In this document: in pieces, positions 9,586 to 19,668 of the stretch
How positions within the stretch are numbered: position 1 is the stretch's first letter
How the letters are laid out: each line of letters begins with the position of its first letter
NCBI RefSeq assembly: GCF_021088345.1
Contig: NZ_CP088156.1
Coordinates: 5,146,001-5,210,000, forward strand
Reading direction: 5' to 3'
Length of the DNA stretch: 64,000 nucleotides
From: Bradyrhizobium ontarionense
GTDB lineage: Bacteria; Pseudomonadota; Alphaproteobacteria; Rhizobiales; Xanthobacteraceae
The notes under the pieces: generated by a model
Told to the model about the DNA's origin: nothing
Database searches by the model: none
The model's input: only the letters and a program-made list of their open reading frames with translations
Position numbers and translations under genes: made by a program

Positions 9586-10392
9586 TTACTTCCCCAGCGC
9601 CAGCGCGATCAGGCCGAGCGTGCCGACGATGACGCGCCACCAGGCGAACAGCACGAAGCCGTGGCGCGTGACGTAGCCGAGGAAGCCCTTCACCACGACC
9701 ATCGCGGTGATGAAGGAGACGACGAAGCCGATGGCGATGAGACCGAGATGATCGGCCGTCATCTCGGCGCGGCTCTTGTAGAAGTCGTAGACGAAGGCGC
9801 CGACCATGGTCGGAATCGCCAGGAAGAACGAGAACTCCGCCGCCGAGCGCTTGTCGCCGCCGAGCAGCATCGCCGCCACGATGGTGGAGCCGGAGCGCGA
9901 CACGCCGGGAATCATCGCAAGGCACTGCGCGACGCCGATCCACAGATACATCAGCAGCGGATAGCGCGTCGCGTCGTGCTCCCTGGGCTTGAGATCGATC
10001 TGGTCGACCCACAGCAGGATGGCGCCGCCGACGATCAGCGAGAAGCACACGATCCAGGGGTCGAACAGCAGCGCCTTGATGTATTTGCCGGCGATGAGGC
10101 CGATGACCACGGCGGGCAGGAAGGCGACCAGCACGCCGATGATGAAGCGGCGGTCATCCTGGTTGGTCAGGGCCCCGATCGCGACGCGCGACAGCTTGAA
10201 GAAGTACAGCGCGACGATGGCGAGGATCGCGCCGAGCTGGATCAGGATCGCGAAACTCTTCCAGAACCCGTCCTCGCCGAGCCCGAAGAAACGTTCCGCC
10301 AGCAGCAGATGGCCGGTCGAGGATACGGGAAGAAACTCGGTGACGCCCTCGACAATGCCGAGAAGCACCGCCCGCAGCGTATCTGACATCAT
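9586..10392 (-). CDS. uppP: Undecaprenyl-diphosphatase UppP/BacA
   Basis: This integral membrane enzyme dephosphorylates undecaprenyl pyrophosphate to recycle the lipid carrier used for peptidoglycan and O-antigen synthesis; it also confers bacitracin resistance. The 268-residue protein has the two signature motifs: EGVTEFLPVSSTGHLLL near residues 14-30 and PGVSRSGSTI near residues 164-173, the latter with catalytic Ser/Arg. About eight hydrophobic segments are visible. Two adjacent ATGs (10392 and 10389) could start it; GGA upstream supports the first. It is transcribed alone, convergent to the NDUFA9-like gene. Confidence 0.96.
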   Translation of the reverse strand: MMSDTLRAVLLGIVEGVTEFLPVSSTGHLLLAERFFGLGEDGFWKSFAILIQLGAILAIVALYFFKLSRVAIGALTNQDDRRFIIGVLVAFLPAVVIGLIAGKYIKALLFDPWIVCFSLIVGGAILLWVDQIDLKPREHDATRYPLLMYLWIGVAQCLAMIPGVSRSGSTIVAAMLLGGDKRSAAEFSFFLAIPTMVGAFVYDFYKSRAEMTADHLGLIAIGFVVSFITAMVVVKGFLGYVTRHGFVLFAWWRVIVGTLGLIALALGK

Positions 10393-10770
10393 TGATCCGA
10401 TCCGTGATTGCCGGCAAAACGCCGCCCTTCTCGCCTATTCGGCCGCCGCCCGCAATTGCAAAAAACGAGAAGCGCGGCCACATCGCAGCGGTGAACCGAA
10501 CGGCGGCCGTGGGCACGAATCAGCAAGGGGACGGCGCCGGATTGCGGCCGTCTACCCCGGTCGATGCCGGTCTGCGCCGCTGTCATTCGCGCATGCCCTG
10601 CCCTCGCCCCACTGCTTACACTTTTGCCGACCATGCGCTAATGGTCCGAATCGGAGGGTCAGATCGATAACGGACCTGATCAGCAGGCGGGACCGACCGG
10701 CTCGCAACTGAATGGTTGATGCTTCGTTAAGCGCAGTCGTCCTTCGGAAGTCAGAATCGTCAAAGGCTCC
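10393..10770. other. Intergenic region between divergent uppP and GST genes
   Basis: It must contain the promoters of both flanking genes, but no confident sigma-70-like box, palindrome or RNA could be picked out. Open frames here are short and show no protein-like sequence. Confidence 0.5.
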
Positions 10771-11463
10771 ATGTACACGCTCTTCCACCACCCCTTCTGC
10801 CCGCATTCACGATTCGTCCGGCTGGTGCTCGGCGAATACGGGCTCGATCTGCGCCTGGTGGAGGAACGCGCCTGGGAGCGCCGCGAGGCGTTCCTCGTGC
10901 TCAATCCCGCCGGAACGACGCCCGTGCTCTCGGTCGAAGGCGTGCCGGCGGTGCCCGGCGTCGGCGTCATCGCCGAATTCCTCGACGAGACCTGCGGCCC
11001 TGAGATGGGCGACCGCCGGCTGATGCCGGCCACGGCCGCCGAGCGCATCGAGGTGCGCCGCCTGATGGCGTGGTTCAACGACAAGTTCTTCGAGGAGGCG
11101 TCGAACCTCCTGGTCACCGAGCGCATCTACAAGCGCTTCATGAACGAGGAGGATGGCGGCGGGCCGCCGTCGACCGACGTGATTCGCGCAGCCAAGACCA
11201 ATGTGCGCTATCATCTGGCCTATATCGGCTGGCTGGCGCAGCGGCGCAATTTCCTGGCCGGCGACCGCCTGACCTATGCCGACCTCGCCGCCGCTGCGCA
11301 TCTGTCGGCGATCGACTATCTGGGCGACGTGCCATGGATCGAGGACGACGCAGCGAAGGCGTGGTACGCGCGGGTGAAATCGCGCCCGTCGTTCCGGCCG
11401 CTGCTGAGCGACTGGCTGGCCGGCGTGCCGGCGTCGCGGACCTATGTGGATCTCGACTTCTGA
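10771..11463 (+). CDS. Glutathione S-transferase family protein
   Basis: 230 residues. An N-terminal thioredoxin-like glutathione domain begins [15 protein letters not shown], followed by [15 protein letters not shown] (the cis-Pro region) and GVIAEFLDE. An all-helical C-terminal domain contains [19 protein letters not shown], the N-capping/hydrophobic staple motif of GSTs. A role in detoxification or stress defence is typical, but the substrate cannot be told. The queG gene follows after about 30 bases, so the two are probably co-transcribed. Confidence 0.9.
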   Translation: MYTLFHHPFCPHSRFVRLVLGEYGLDLRLVEERAWERREAFLVLNPAGTTPVLSVEGVPAVPGVGVIAEFLDETCGPEMGDRRLMPATAAERIEVRRLMAWFNDKFFEEASNLLVTERIYKRFMNEEDGGGPPSTDVIRAAKTNVRYHLAYIGWLAQRRNFLAGDRLTYADLAAAAHLSAIDYLGDVPWIEDDAAKAWYARVKSRPSFRPLLSDWLAGVPASRTYVDLDF

Positions 11464-11492
11464 GCCCGCATGACGGACCCGCGCCGGACGGT

Positions 11493-12599
11493 TTGAAGGC
11501 GGCACTGGCCGCCGAGGCGCTCAGGCTCGGCTTCGACACCATCGGCGTCGCCGCGCCGGTCGTGAGCACAGAGCGCGCCGCAGCGTTCGAGCGCTTCATC
11601 GCCGCGGGCCATCACGGCGACATGGACTGGCTGGCGCGCGAGCCGTCACGCCGCACCGATCCGACCACGCTGTGGTCGGATGTGCGCTCGGTGATCATGC
11701 TCGGCGTCAATTACGGGCCCGACGAGGATCCGCGCGCCATTCTCGCCGCGCGCAGCCGCGGCGCGATCTCGGTCTATGCCCGCGGCGACGACTATCACGA
11801 CATCATCAAGAAGAACCTCAAGGCACTGGCGCGCTGGCTGGCCGCCCGCGCCGGCTGCGACGTCAAGGTGTTCGTCGATACCGCGGCCGTCATGGAGAAG
11901 CCGCTGGCTGAAGCGGCCGGCCTCGGCTGGCAGGGCAAGCACACCAACCTCGTATCGCGCGGCTTCGGGTCCTGGCTGTTCCTCGGCGCGATCTATACGA
12001 CGCTCGATCTGCCCGCCGACGCCTCCGAGCAGGACCATTGCGGCTCTTGCCGGGCCTGTCTCGACGCCTGCCCGACTGCGGCCTTCCCGGCGCCTTACAG
12101 GCTCGACGCGCGGCGCTGCATTTCCTACCTCACGATCGAGAACAAGGGGCCGATCCCGCGCGAATTCCGCAAGGCCATCGGCAACCGCATCTATGGTTGC
12201 GACGACTGCCTCGCCGCCTGTCCCTGGAACAAATTCGCGCAGGAAGGCCGTGAGACGAAGCTGGCCGCTCGCGAGGCGCTGCGCGCGCCATCGCTCGCCG
12301 ACCTCGCGGCGCTGGACGACGCGAGCTTTCGCGCGCTGTTTGCGAAGTCGCCGATCAAGCGCATCGGCCGCGACCGCTTCCTGCGCAACGTCCTGATCGC
12401 GATCGGCAACTCCGGCGATGCCACGCTGGCCCCCGCGGCGGAGCGGCTCGCGGCCGATCCGGACCCGCTGGTGCGCGGCGCGGCGGCATGGGCGCTGGCG
12501 CAGCTGCTCAGCCCCACGGCATTCGCGGCGCTGGCGGCAACGGCACTGGCCTCCGAAACGGATGAGAATGTCCGCGCGGAGTGGTGCGCGGGGAGCTGA
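11493..12599 (+). CDS. queG: Epoxyqueuosine reductase
   Basis: QueG reduces epoxyqueuosine to queuosine in tRNA using cobalamin and two [4Fe-4S] clusters. The protein is about 368 residues. Ferredoxin-like cysteine clusters are [13 protein letters not shown] and [16 protein letters not shown]. Conserved QueG stretches include [34 protein letters not shown] and [16 protein letters not shown]. The C-terminus has HEAT-like alanine-rich repeats. No ATG fits: the ATG at 11470 is out of frame, so a TTG at 11493 preceded by GGACGG is the best guess, and the exact start is uncertain. It lies just after the GST gene. Confidence 0.9.
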   Translation: MKAALAAEALRLGFDTIGVAAPVVSTERAAAFERFIAAGHHGDMDWLAREPSRRTDPTTLWSDVRSVIMLGVNYGPDEDPRAILAARSRGAISVYARGDDYHDIIKKNLKALARWLAARAGCDVKVFVDTAAVMEKPLAEAAGLGWQGKHTNLVSRGFGSWLFLGAIYTTLDLPADASEQDHCGSCRACLDACPTAAFPAPYRLDARRCISYLTIENKGPIPREFRKAIGNRIYGCDDCLAACPWNKFAQEGRETKLAAREALRAPSLADLAALDDASFRALFAKSPIKRIGRDRFLRNVLIAIGNSGDATLAPAAERLAADPDPLVRGAAAWALAQLLSPTAFAALAATALASETDENVRAEWCAGS

Positions 12600-12610
12600 G
12601 GCCGGACGCC

Positions 12611-13396
12611 TCAGCTCATCTCGCCGACCGCAGCCAGCATCCGCGCGATGTCCTGCGGCCGCGACAGCCGGTGGTCGCCGTCCTGGATCATGGTCAGCAC
12701 AACATCATCGGCCGGCAACCGGTGCGCCAGCGCGAACGCGTGCTGCCAGGGCACGTCCGGGTCCTTTGCGCCCTGGAGGATGCGAACCGGACACCCGACA
12801 TTGATGGCACTGCCGAGCAGCAGGTGGTTGCGGCCGTCCTCGATCAGCGCCCTGGTGATCGGATAGGGCTCGCCATAGTCCGACGGGCGCATCCAGACGC
12901 CGTTGGTCTCGATCTCCTGGCGGATCTCGGGCGAGAAGCCCTTCCACATCAGCTCCTCGGTGAAGTCGGGCGCCGGGGCGATCAGGACCAGGCCGGCGAG
13001 CGTTGCCTCGGCGGGCTGTCTGAGCAGCTCGCGCGCCAGCAGCAGCGCCATCCAGCCCCCCATCGAGGAGCCGATCGCGACCTGGGGCCCCCGGCAGACC
13101 TGGCGGAAGACGGCGACGCTCTCCTCCAGCCAGCGGCCGATGGTGCCGTCGACGAAGCGGCCGCCCGATTCGCCATGCCCCGAATAATCGAAGCGGACGC
13201 AGGCCCGGCCGTGCTCGGCCGCCCAGGCGTCCAGCGCCAGTGCCTTGGTGCCCTTCATGTCGGAGTTGAAGCCGCCAAGCCAGAACAGGCCGGGCGGGTT
13301 CCCTGCACGCGCCCGCACCACGATCCGGCGCGACAATTCACCCGCGCCGACGTCGAGGAAGGCGGGCGTACCGGCAATTTCTACAGCAGGGTTCAT
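12611..13396 (-). CDS. Alpha/beta hydrolase
   Basis: A 261-residue serine hydrolase of the alpha/beta fold. The nucleophile elbow is GSSMGGW near residue 153, preceded by the oxyanion-region strand GLFWLGGFNSDMKGTK and FDYSGHGESGG. The likely catalytic acid lies in LQGAKDPDVPW and the histidine in IQDGDHRLSRP near the C-terminus. The arrangement resembles ABHD10-like thioesterases/esterases. The substrate is unknown. It is convergent with queG (11-base gap). Confidence 0.85.
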   Translation of the reverse strand: MNPAVEIAGTPAFLDVGAGELSRRIVVRARAGNPPGLFWLGGFNSDMKGTKALALDAWAAEHGRACVRFDYSGHGESGGRFVDGTIGRWLEESVAVFRQVCRGPQVAIGSSMGGWMALLLARELLRQPAEATLAGLVLIAPAPDFTEELMWKGFSPEIRQEIETNGVWMRPSDYGEPYPITRALIEDGRNHLLLGSAINVGCPVRILQGAKDPDVPWQHAFALAHRLPADDVVLTMIQDGDHRLSRPQDIARMLAAVGEMS

Positions 13397-13732
13397 GGAT
13401 CGTTACTCAGTTCCGAATGTTGTTTGGGCGAGCCGGCAGCGCGCGTCAATCTGATCTCCCAGATGCTTCTGCTTGCGAAACGGCCCCGCGCACTCTATGT
13501 CGCACCCGGAACCATCGCGGCCCTGAAATCGCGGATTTGATCGCCGTTTTCGGCCAGATGGTCTCTTTGGGGAAGCGCAAGGGGCTGACGATCGCGCCGA
13601 AGCCCTGCGCCTGCGAGGCAAAAGCCGCGACGGCCGGACGGAAATTCGACGGACCGGACGCCGGCGATCTTGCCCGCGCGGGCATCTTCCTTCAAACTAG
13701 CCGCCTTCTTCCACAACCTTGGAGAACTACCC
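13397..13732. other. Intergenic region with infC leader
   Basis: Between the divergent hydrolase and infC. It must hold the infC promoter and leader. A Shine-Dalgarno-like GGAG at 13721-13724 precedes the infC AUU start. No other gene, RNA or palindrome was recognised; an in-frame upstream ATG at 13670 lacks family similarity. Confidence 0.5.
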
Positions 13733-14272
13733 ATTCGCCGCCCCAATAGAGCCCCGCCCGCTGCCGTCAAAGACGGGCCGCGCACCAATGATGAAATTCG
13801 CAATGCGCAGATCCAGCTGATCGATTCGGAAGGCACCAATCTTGGTGTCACCGAGACCGTGATCGCGATCAAGATGGCCGCCGAAGCGGGCATGGATCTG
13901 GTCGAGATTTCGCCGAACAATACGCCTCCCGTCTGTAAGATCATGGACTACGGGAAGTACAAATATTCGGCGCAGAAGAAGGCTGCCGAGGCCCGCAAGA
14001 AGCAGAAGGTCGTCGAGATCAAGGAGATCAAACTCCGTCCGATGATCGATGATCACGACTACGACGTGAAGATGCGCGCAATGCAGCGTTTCTTCGAGGA
14101 AGGCGACAAGGTCAAGATCACGCTGCGCTATCGTGGCCGAGAAATGGCGCACCAGGAGATCGGCACCAAGCTGCTCGACAAGGTCAAGTCCGACGTGGCG
14201 GCGTTTGCCAAGGTCGAGCAGGACGCCAAGTTCGAGGGACGTCAGGTCGTGATGGTGCTGGCCCCGCGTTAG
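13733..14272 (+). CDS. infC: Translation initiation factor IF-3, AUU start
   Basis: IF-3 binds the 30S subunit, blocks premature 50S joining and proofreads start-codon choice. The 179-residue product has the N-terminal domain ([36 protein letters not shown]), a lysine-rich linker and the C-terminal domain ([31 protein letters not shown]). The family N-terminus M-R-R-P-N-R begins at ATT 13733-13735, with GGAG eight bases upstream. No ATG, GTG or TTG fits that spot. An AUU start is the known basis of IF-3 autoregulation in E. coli, so the same control is expected here. An ATG at 13670 would add an unlike 21-residue tail. Confidence 0.93.
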   Translation: MRRPNRAPPAAVKDGPRTNDEIRNAQIQLIDSEGTNLGVTETVIAIKMAAEAGMDLVEISPNNTPPVCKIMDYGKYKYSAQKKAAEARKKQKVVEIKEIKLRPMIDDHDYDVKMRAMQRFFEEGDKVKITLRYRGREMAHQEIGTKLLDKVKSDVAAFAKVEQDAKFEGRQVVMVLAPR

Positions 14273-14299
14273 CTGCCGGATAACGACGCGTCCCACCGG

Positions 14300-14326
14300 G
14301 CCCGCCAGGCGTTTGGCGGGCTTTTT
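14300..14326 (+). terminator. Rho-independent terminator after infC
   Basis: GCCCGCC, an 8-base loop, then GGCGGGC and TTTTT directly downstream of the infC stop. Confidence 0.85.
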
Positions 14327-14350
14327 CTCGTCCTGGCAAGGGGAACGGGA

Positions 14351-14731
14351 TCAGGACCGCGTCGCCTCCCACCGCCCACGGCAGGTGCCGGACGAACCTT
14401 TTCCACTCCAGACGCCGAAGCCCGAGGCGGCGCCGAGCCGGCCCGAGCCGCTGGCGTAGGAGCCGCCTTGCGACACGCGCACGGTGACGGCGCCGCCGCG
14501 GCCGACCGTTCCGGTGATGTTGGCCGTGCCGCTCGAGGTGACCCGGCCGCCGGCAATCTTCACCGGAAAGCTGTAGCCCTGGTCGCAATTGCCGGCCTGG
14601 GTGATGATCAGCACCGTCCACGCGCCGTCGAAGCCGGCCGCACGGGCAGGCTCTGCCGGCACGACGGCGAGGCCGGCCGTCAGCATGGTCGCGAGGGCGG
14701 CGGAGATGGCGGAGCGAATGGAGCGGGTCAT
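14351..14731 (-). CDS. Small secreted protein of unknown function
   Basis: 126 residues with a clear Sec signal peptide (basic N-terminus, hydrophobic core, cleavage after EPARA). The mature part begins AGFDGAWTVLIITQAGNC, is glycine/serine rich and beta-like (GGRVTSSGTANITGTVGRGG), and has two cysteines (GNCDQGY and GTCRGRW) that could form a disulfide. No known domain is recognised. It lies on the opposite strand between infC and rpmI, interrupting the usual translation cluster, and is convergent with infC. Confidence 0.75.
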   Translation of the reverse strand: MTRSIRSAISAALATMLTAGLAVVPAEPARAAGFDGAWTVLIITQAGNCDQGYSFPVKIAGGRVTSSGTANITGTVGRGGAVTVRVSQGGSYASGSGRLGAASGFGVWSGKGSSGTCRGRWEATRS

Positions 14732-14995
14732 GGTCGGTCCTGCGCTGGCTGTGGTCGGCTGACCATTGGTAGGGCTAGCTGATTCGGCGGTTCAGCGTTG
14801 CCAACGGAGAACTTCTCTGGCATAAGCCCGGCCTTCGTCGCCCGGCTGATCAAGGGCTGCCGTGGCGATGTTTCTGTGCGGGTGGGTCCGGGTTCGGACA
14901 GAAAACCTGAGCACATCCAACGCTCTAACGAGCATTTTCGCCTGATGGCGCCGCTTTCGCGGGCGGCTTGCCGTTGCGGCATCAAGGAGAGCCAA

Positions 14996-15196
14996 ATGCC
15001 CAAGCTGAAGACCAAATCCGGCGCCAAAAAGCGCTTCAAGGTGACTGCCACCGGCAAAGTGATGCATGCCCAGCGCGGCAAGCGCCACGGCATGATCAAG
15101 CGGACGAAGAAGCAGATCCGTCAGCTGCGCGGTACCCGCGTGCTGTTCAAGACCGACGGCGACAACGTCAAGAAGTACTTCTTGCCGAACGCCTGA
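14996..15196 (+). CDS. rpmI: 50S ribosomal protein L35
   Basis: 66 residues, very basic, with the L35 signature [20 protein letters not shown] and [20 protein letters not shown]. The ATG at 14996 is preceded by AAGGAGAG. An in-frame upstream start exists, but it would only translate the leader. Followed 72 bases later by rplT, the usual pairing. Confidence 0.97.
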   Translation: MPKLKTKSGAKKRFKVTATGKVMHAQRGKRHGMIKRTKKQIRQLRGTRVLFKTDGDNVKKYFLPNA

Positions 15197-15268
15197 TCGG
15201 CCTCTCGCTTCCGAAACCCGGCCGCGCCTGCCGCGGCTCATCGTCATCTTTGATCAAGGATTTCCGTC

Positions 15269-15628
15269 ATGTCTCGCGTCAAACGCGGTGTGACTTCCCA
15301 CGCCAAGCACAAGAAAGTCTTCAAGGCCGCCAAGGGTTATTTCGGCCGCCGCAAGAACACGATCCGCACCGCCAAGCAGGCCGTCGAGAAGGCCGGCCAG
15401 TACGCGTTCCGCGATCGCAAGCGCAAGAAGCGCACCTTCCGCGCGCTCTGGATCCAGCGCCTGAACGCCGCCGTGCGTCCGTTCGAGCTGAACTACAGCC
15501 GATTTATCGACGGCCTGTCCAAGTCCGGCATCACCGTCGACCGCAAGGTGCTGTCGGATCTCGCGATCAACGAGCCCGCCGCGTTCCAGGCGATCGTTGA
15601 GAAGGCCAAGGCGGCGCTCGCCGCCTGA
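15269..15628 (+). CDS. rplT: 50S ribosomal protein L20
   Basis: 119 residues, basic, with the L20 pattern [38 protein letters not shown] and [20 protein letters not shown]20 binds 23S rRNA early in 50S assembly and in several bacteria represses its own operon. An intrinsic terminator follows at 15654. Confidence 0.97.
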   Translation: MSRVKRGVTSHAKHKKVFKAAKGYFGRRKNTIRTAKQAVEKAGQYAFRDRKRKKRTFRALWIQRLNAAVRPFELNYSRFIDGLSKSGITVDRKVLSDLAINEPAAFQAIVEKAKAALAA

Positions 15629-15653
15629 TCGCCTCTCCATCGCGAGGACTGCA

Positions 15654-15681
15654 AAGCGGCCGACGATCTCGGCCGCTTTTT
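15654..15681 (+). terminator. Rho-independent terminator between rplT and pheS
   Basis: AGCGGCCGA, a short CGATC loop, TCGGCCGCT and then T5. It lies 26 bases after rplT and about 87 before pheS, so it ends the ribosomal transcript or attenuates read-through into pheST. No Phe-rich leader peptide was found. Confidence 0.88.
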
Positions 15682-15767
15682 GCTGTTCGGCGACATCGAT
15701 CCTTTCGCTTGACCCCTGTCGCCCGCGCGGCGACAACCCAGCCGCCTTTTCCGCGGAGATTTTGACC

Positions 15768-16850
15768 GTGTCCGACCTCGCCTCGCTCGAAACCTCGATC
15801 CTCGACCAGATTGCCGCCGCCGGCGATGAAGCCGCGCTCGAAGCCGTGCGCGTCGCCGCCCTCGGCAAGAAGGGCTCGATCTCGGCGCTGCTCGCCACGC
15901 TCGGCAAGATGTCGCCCGACGAGCGCAAGACGCAGGGCGCGGCGATCAACCTCGCCAAGGACAAGGTCACGCAGGCGCTTACCTCACGCCGCGAGGTGCT
16001 GAAGTCGGCCGCACTGGACGCGCGGCTCGCCGCCGAGACCATCGACGTCACCCTGCCGCTGCAGGATACGCCAGCCGAGACCGGGCGCGTTCACCCGCTG
16101 AGCCAGGTGATGGACGAGCTGACGACCATCTTCGCCGACATGGGCTTCTCGATCGCCGAAGGTCCCGACATCGAGACCGACGACTACAACTTCACCAAGC
16201 TGAACTTCCCGGAAGGCCATCCGGCGCGCGAGATGCACGACACGTTCTTCTTCAATCCGAAAGAGGACGGCTCGCGCATGCTGTTGCGCACCCACACCTC
16301 GCCGGTGCAGGTGCGGACGATGCTGAGCCAGAAGCCGCCGATCCGCGTGATCTGCCCGGGCCGCACCTACCGCATCGATTCGGATGCGACCCACACGCCG
16401 CAATTCCACCAGGTCGAGGGCCTCGTCATCGACAAGGGCTCGCATCTCGGTCACCTCAAATGGATCCTGCACGAGTTCTGCAAGGCGTTCTTCGAGGTCG
16501 ACAACATCAACATGAAATTCCGGCCGTCGTTCTTCCCGTTCACCGAGCCGTCGCTCGAGGTCGACATCCAGTGCCGCCGCGACAAGGGCGAGATCCGCTT
16601 CGGCGAGGGCGAGGACTGGCTGGAGATTCTCGGCTGCGGCATGGTGCATCCGAACGTGCTGCGCGCCTGCGGCATCGATCCTGACGAGTACCAGGGCTTC
16701 GCCTGGGGCATGGGCATCGACCGCATCGCGATGCTGAAATACGGCATGAGCGATTTGCGCCAGCTGTTCGAGGGCGACGTCCGCTGGCTGTCGCACTACG
16801 GCTTCAAGCCGCTCGACCTGCCGACCCTGGCCGGAGGATTGAGCTCGTGA
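15768..16850 (+). CDS. pheS: Phenylalanyl-tRNA synthetase alpha subunit
   Basis: The catalytic alpha subunit of the class II (alpha-beta)2 enzyme that charges tRNA-Phe. 360 residues from a GTG at 15768, with GCGGAG nine bases upstream. An N-terminal coiled-coil arm precedes the catalytic core: [46 protein letters not shown] (motif 2 region) and [16 protein letters not shown] (motif 3). The stop overlaps the start of the ASCH gene that separates it from pheT. Confidence 0.96.
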   Translation: MSDLASLETSILDQIAAAGDEAALEAVRVAALGKKGSISALLATLGKMSPDERKTQGAAINLAKDKVTQALTSRREVLKSAALDARLAAETIDVTLPLQDTPAETGRVHPLSQVMDELTTIFADMGFSIAEGPDIETDDYNFTKLNFPEGHPAREMHDTFFFNPKEDGSRMLLRTHTSPVQVRTMLSQKPPIRVICPGRTYRIDSDATHTPQFHQVEGLVIDKGSHLGHLKWILHEFCKAFFEVDNINMKFRPSFFPFTEPSLEVDIQCRRDKGEIRFGEGEDWLEILGCGMVHPNVLRACGIDPDEYQGFAWGMGIDRIAMLKYGMSDLRQLFEGDVRWLSHYGFKPLDLPTLAGGLSS

Positions 16851-17263
16851 ACGTCGAGACGGTCCCTGAAGCCTATCGCGGCTTGAGGACGTTCGCGTTT
16901 GGCGACGGCCCGGAGCTTGCCGACAAGCTGCTCGACCTCGTCGTCAGGGGCATCAAGACGGCGACCTGCAGCACCGAAGACGAGCCCAACACCTCGGCGC
17001 CCGGCGAGCGCTGGATCGTTCTCGACGGTCGGGGCGACCCGCACTGCGTGATCGAAACAACCGAGGTCAGCTATCGCCGCTTCGATGAGGTCGACGCGGC
17101 CTTCGCCTTCGAAGAGGGCGAAGGCGACCGGAGCTTGAACTACTGGCGCGAAGCGCACCGGACCTACTTCACCCGACTGGGCAGGTTCAGCGACACCATG
17201 ACGTTGATGTGTGAGCGCTTCCGTCTTGTCGAGATCTTTGCCGATCGCAGGATTGCATCATGA
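16847..17263 (+). CDS. ASCH-domain protein inserted between pheS and pheT
   Basis: 138 residues with the ASCH (PUA-like) fold: [50 protein letters not shown] and [23 protein letters not shown] domains are thought to bind RNA, and YqfB-type members hydrolyse N4-acetylcytidine; activity here is unproven. It begins at GTG 16847 overlapping the pheS stop (GTGA) and its own stop overlaps the pheT start (ATGA). It is therefore translationally tied to both synthetase subunits, which suggests but does not prove a role near tRNA metabolism. Confidence 0.88.
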   Translation: MNVETVPEAYRGLRTFAFGDGPELADKLLDLVVRGIKTATCSTEDEPNTSAPGERWIVLDGRGDPHCVIETTEVSYRRFDEVDAAFAFEEGEGDRSLNYWREAHRTYFTRLGRFSDTMTLMCERFRLVEIFADRRIAS

Positions 17264-19668
17264 AATTCACTCTGTCCTGGCTGAAAGACCATCTCGACAC
17301 CGATGAGCCGGTGGAAAAGATCGCCGAGAAGCTCACCATGATCGGCCTTGAGGTCGAGCATCTCGAGGACAAGGCGAAGCTGCTCGCGCCTTACAGAATC
17401 GCGCGCGTCGTTTCCGCCGACCAGCATCCGAATGCCGATCGGCTGCGCGTCTGCATGGTCGACACCGGTGACGGCGGCGCGCCGGTGCAGGTGGTGTGTG
17501 GCGCGCCGAACGCGCGCACAGGTCTCGTCTCCGTATTCTCGCCGCCCGGCACCTACATCCCCGGCAAGAACATCACGCTCTCGGTCGGCACCATCCGAGG
17601 CGTCGAGAGCCGCGGCATGCTATGCTCGGAGGCCGAGCTCGAGCTCTCCGAGAACCACGACGGCATCATGGAGCTGCCAGCGGACGCGCCGATCGGCAAG
17701 CCCTACGCCGAATGGGCCGGGCTCGGCGATCCCCTGTTCGAGATCAACTTGACGCCGAACCGCCAGGACTGCACCGGCGTGCACGGCATCGCGCGCGACC
17801 TCGCCGCCGCCGACATGGGCAAGCTGAAGGACTCCGGCATCAGGCCGGTCAAGGGCGAGCTCCCCTGCCCCGTGAAGGTCACGGTGGAGGACGAGAAGCT
17901 GTGTCCGGGCTTCGCGCTGCGGCTGGTGCGCGGCGTCAAGAACGGCCCGTCACCGAAATGGCTGCAGCAGCGCCTGACCTCGATCGGTCTGCGGCCGATC
18001 AACGCGCTGGTCGACATCACCAACTACATGACGTTCGATCGCGCGCGGCCGCTGCACGTGTTCGACGCCAAAAAGGTCAAGGGCAATCTGGTCGTCCGCC
18101 GCGCACGCGACGGCGAGACACTGCTTGCGCTCGACGGCCGCACCTACACGCTCGACAGCACGATGTGCGTGATATCAGACGATGCCGGCGTCGAATCGCT
18201 CGCCGGCATCATGGGCGGCGAGGCCTCGGGCTGCGATGCCGAGACCACCGACGTGCTGATCGAATCGGCGCTGTGGAACGAGATCAACATCGCCCAGACC
18301 GGCCGCAAGCTCGGCATCAATTCGGACGCGCGCTATCGCTTCGAGCGCGGCGTCGATCCCGCCTTCATGGTGCCGGGCCTGGAGATGGCCACCAAGCTCG
18401 TGCTCGAGCTGTGCGGCGGCACGGCCTCTGAGAACGTCGTCGTCGGCAACCGGTTCGGCGACGATCGCATCATCGATTTTCCGCTCACCGAGGTGAAGCG
18501 CCTCGCCGGCATCGAGGTGCCGCTGACCGAGATGCGGCGGATCCTGACGCATCTCGGCTTCGTGGTCGCCGGCAACGGTCCGGTCGTGAAGATCGCGGTG
18601 CCGTCCTGGCGTACGGACGTGCACGGCAAGGCCGACATCGTCGAGGAGGTCGTTCGCATCGTCGGCGTCGACAAGGTGCCGATGACGCCGTTCGAACGCG
18701 GCGATGCCCCGCGCAAGCCGGTGCTGACGCCGATCCAGCTGCGGACGCGGCGCGCCAAGCGCGCGCTGGCCGCGCGCGGCATGGTCGAGGCGGTCACCTG
18801 GTCGTTCATTGCCAAGCCTGCGGCTGAGCTGTTCGGCGGCGGCAAGGCCGAGCTCGCGCTCGCCAATCCGATCGCCGCTGACCTGTCCGACATGCGCCCG
18901 AGCCTGCTGCCGGGCCTGATCGCGACGGTGCAGGCCAATGCCGACCGCGGCTTCGGCGATGCCGCGATCTTCGAGGTCGGGCAGGTGTTCAAGGGCGACG
19001 GCCCTGCGGATCAATTCGTGGCCGCGAGCGGCATCCGTCGCGGCATTGCATCGTCGAAGGGACTCGGCCGGCATTGGACGGGATCGCAGCCGGCCAACGC
19101 GTATGACGCCAAGGCTGATGCGCTCGCCGTGCTCGCGGCTGCCGGCGCACCGATGGCTTCGCTGCAGATCGTCGCCGGTGGCCCCGCCTGGATGCATCCG
19201 GGACGCTCAGGCACGATCCAGATGGGACCGCAGAACGTGCTCGGCCATTTCGGCGAGCTGCATCCGCGCGCGCTGGAGGCGCTGAAGGCCGACGGACCTC
19301 TCGTCGCTTTCGAGGTCACCCTCGATCGCATCCCGGCCGCGAAGGCGAAACCGACGCGGGCCAAGCCCGTGCTGGAGCTCTCGGCGTTCCAGCCAGTGTC
19401 GCGCGACTTCGCCTTCATCGTCGATCGCAAGGTCAAGGCCGGCGACATCGTGCGGGCCGCGCAGGGCGTCGACAAGAAGCTCGTCACCGACGTGACCGTG
19501 TTCGATGTCTACGAGGGCAAGGGCATCGAGGACGGCAAGAAGTCGGTCGCGATCGCGGTGACCTTGCAGCCGCGCGACAAGACGATGACCGACGAGGAGA
19601 TCGACGCCGTCGCAGCGAAGATCACAGCCGAAATCGCCAAGAAGACCGGCGGCACGTTGCGCGGATGA
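17260..19668 (+). CDS. pheT: Phenylalanyl-tRNA synthetase beta subunit
   Basis: 802 residues. Domains in order: N-terminal [14 protein letters not shown], an OB-fold tRNA-binding domain around residues 40-150 ([20 protein letters not shown]), the B3/B4 editing domain (residues about 210-400), B5 ([17 protein letters not shown]), the pseudo-catalytic core and a C-terminal ferredoxin-fold anticodon-binding domain ([18 protein letters not shown]). The beta subunit edits mischarged Tyr and binds the anticodon. Complete and of normal length; ATGA overlaps on both sides. Confidence 0.96.
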   Translation: MKFTLSWLKDHLDTDEPVEKIAEKLTMIGLEVEHLEDKAKLLAPYRIARVVSADQHPNADRLRVCMVDTGDGGAPVQVVCGAPNARTGLVSVFSPPGTYIPGKNITLSVGTIRGVESRGMLCSEAELELSENHDGIMELPADAPIGKPYAEWAGLGDPLFEINLTPNRQDCTGVHGIARDLAAADMGKLKDSGIRPVKGELPCPVKVTVEDEKLCPGFALRLVRGVKNGPSPKWLQQRLTSIGLRPINALVDITNYMTFDRARPLHVFDAKKVKGNLVVRRARDGETLLALDGRTYTLDSTMCVISDDAGVESLAGIMGGEASGCDAETTDVLIESALWNEINIAQTGRKLGINSDARYRFERGVDPAFMVPGLEMATKLVLELCGGTASENVVVGNRFGDDRIIDFPLTEVKRLAGIEVPLTEMRRILTHLGFVVAGNGPVVKIAVPSWRTDVHGKADIVEEVVRIVGVDKVPMTPFERGDAPRKPVLTPIQLRTRRAKRALAARGMVEAVTWSFIAKPAAELFGGGKAELALANPIAADLSDMRPSLLPGLIATVQANADRGFGDAAIFEVGQVFKGDGPADQFVAASGIRRGIASSKGLGRHWTGSQPANAYDAKADALAVLAAAGAPMASLQIVAGGPAWMHPGRSGTIQMGPQNVLGHFGELHPRALEALKADGPLVAFEVTLDRIPAAKAKPTRAKPVLELSAFQPVSRDFAFIVDRKVKAGDIVRAAQGVDKKLVTDVTVFDVYEGKGIEDGKKSVAIAVTLQPRDKTMTDEEIDAVAAKITAEIAKKTGGTLRG

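Noticed and set aside
11070..12599. A 509-codon open frame starting inside the GST gene
   Set aside because: Only the part from about 11493 resembles QueG; the upstream part is the shifted GST coding sequence.
13670..13732. Upstream ATG start for infC
   Set aside because: The added residues do not resemble IF-3; the AUU at 13733 with its own ribosome binding site fits the family N-terminus.
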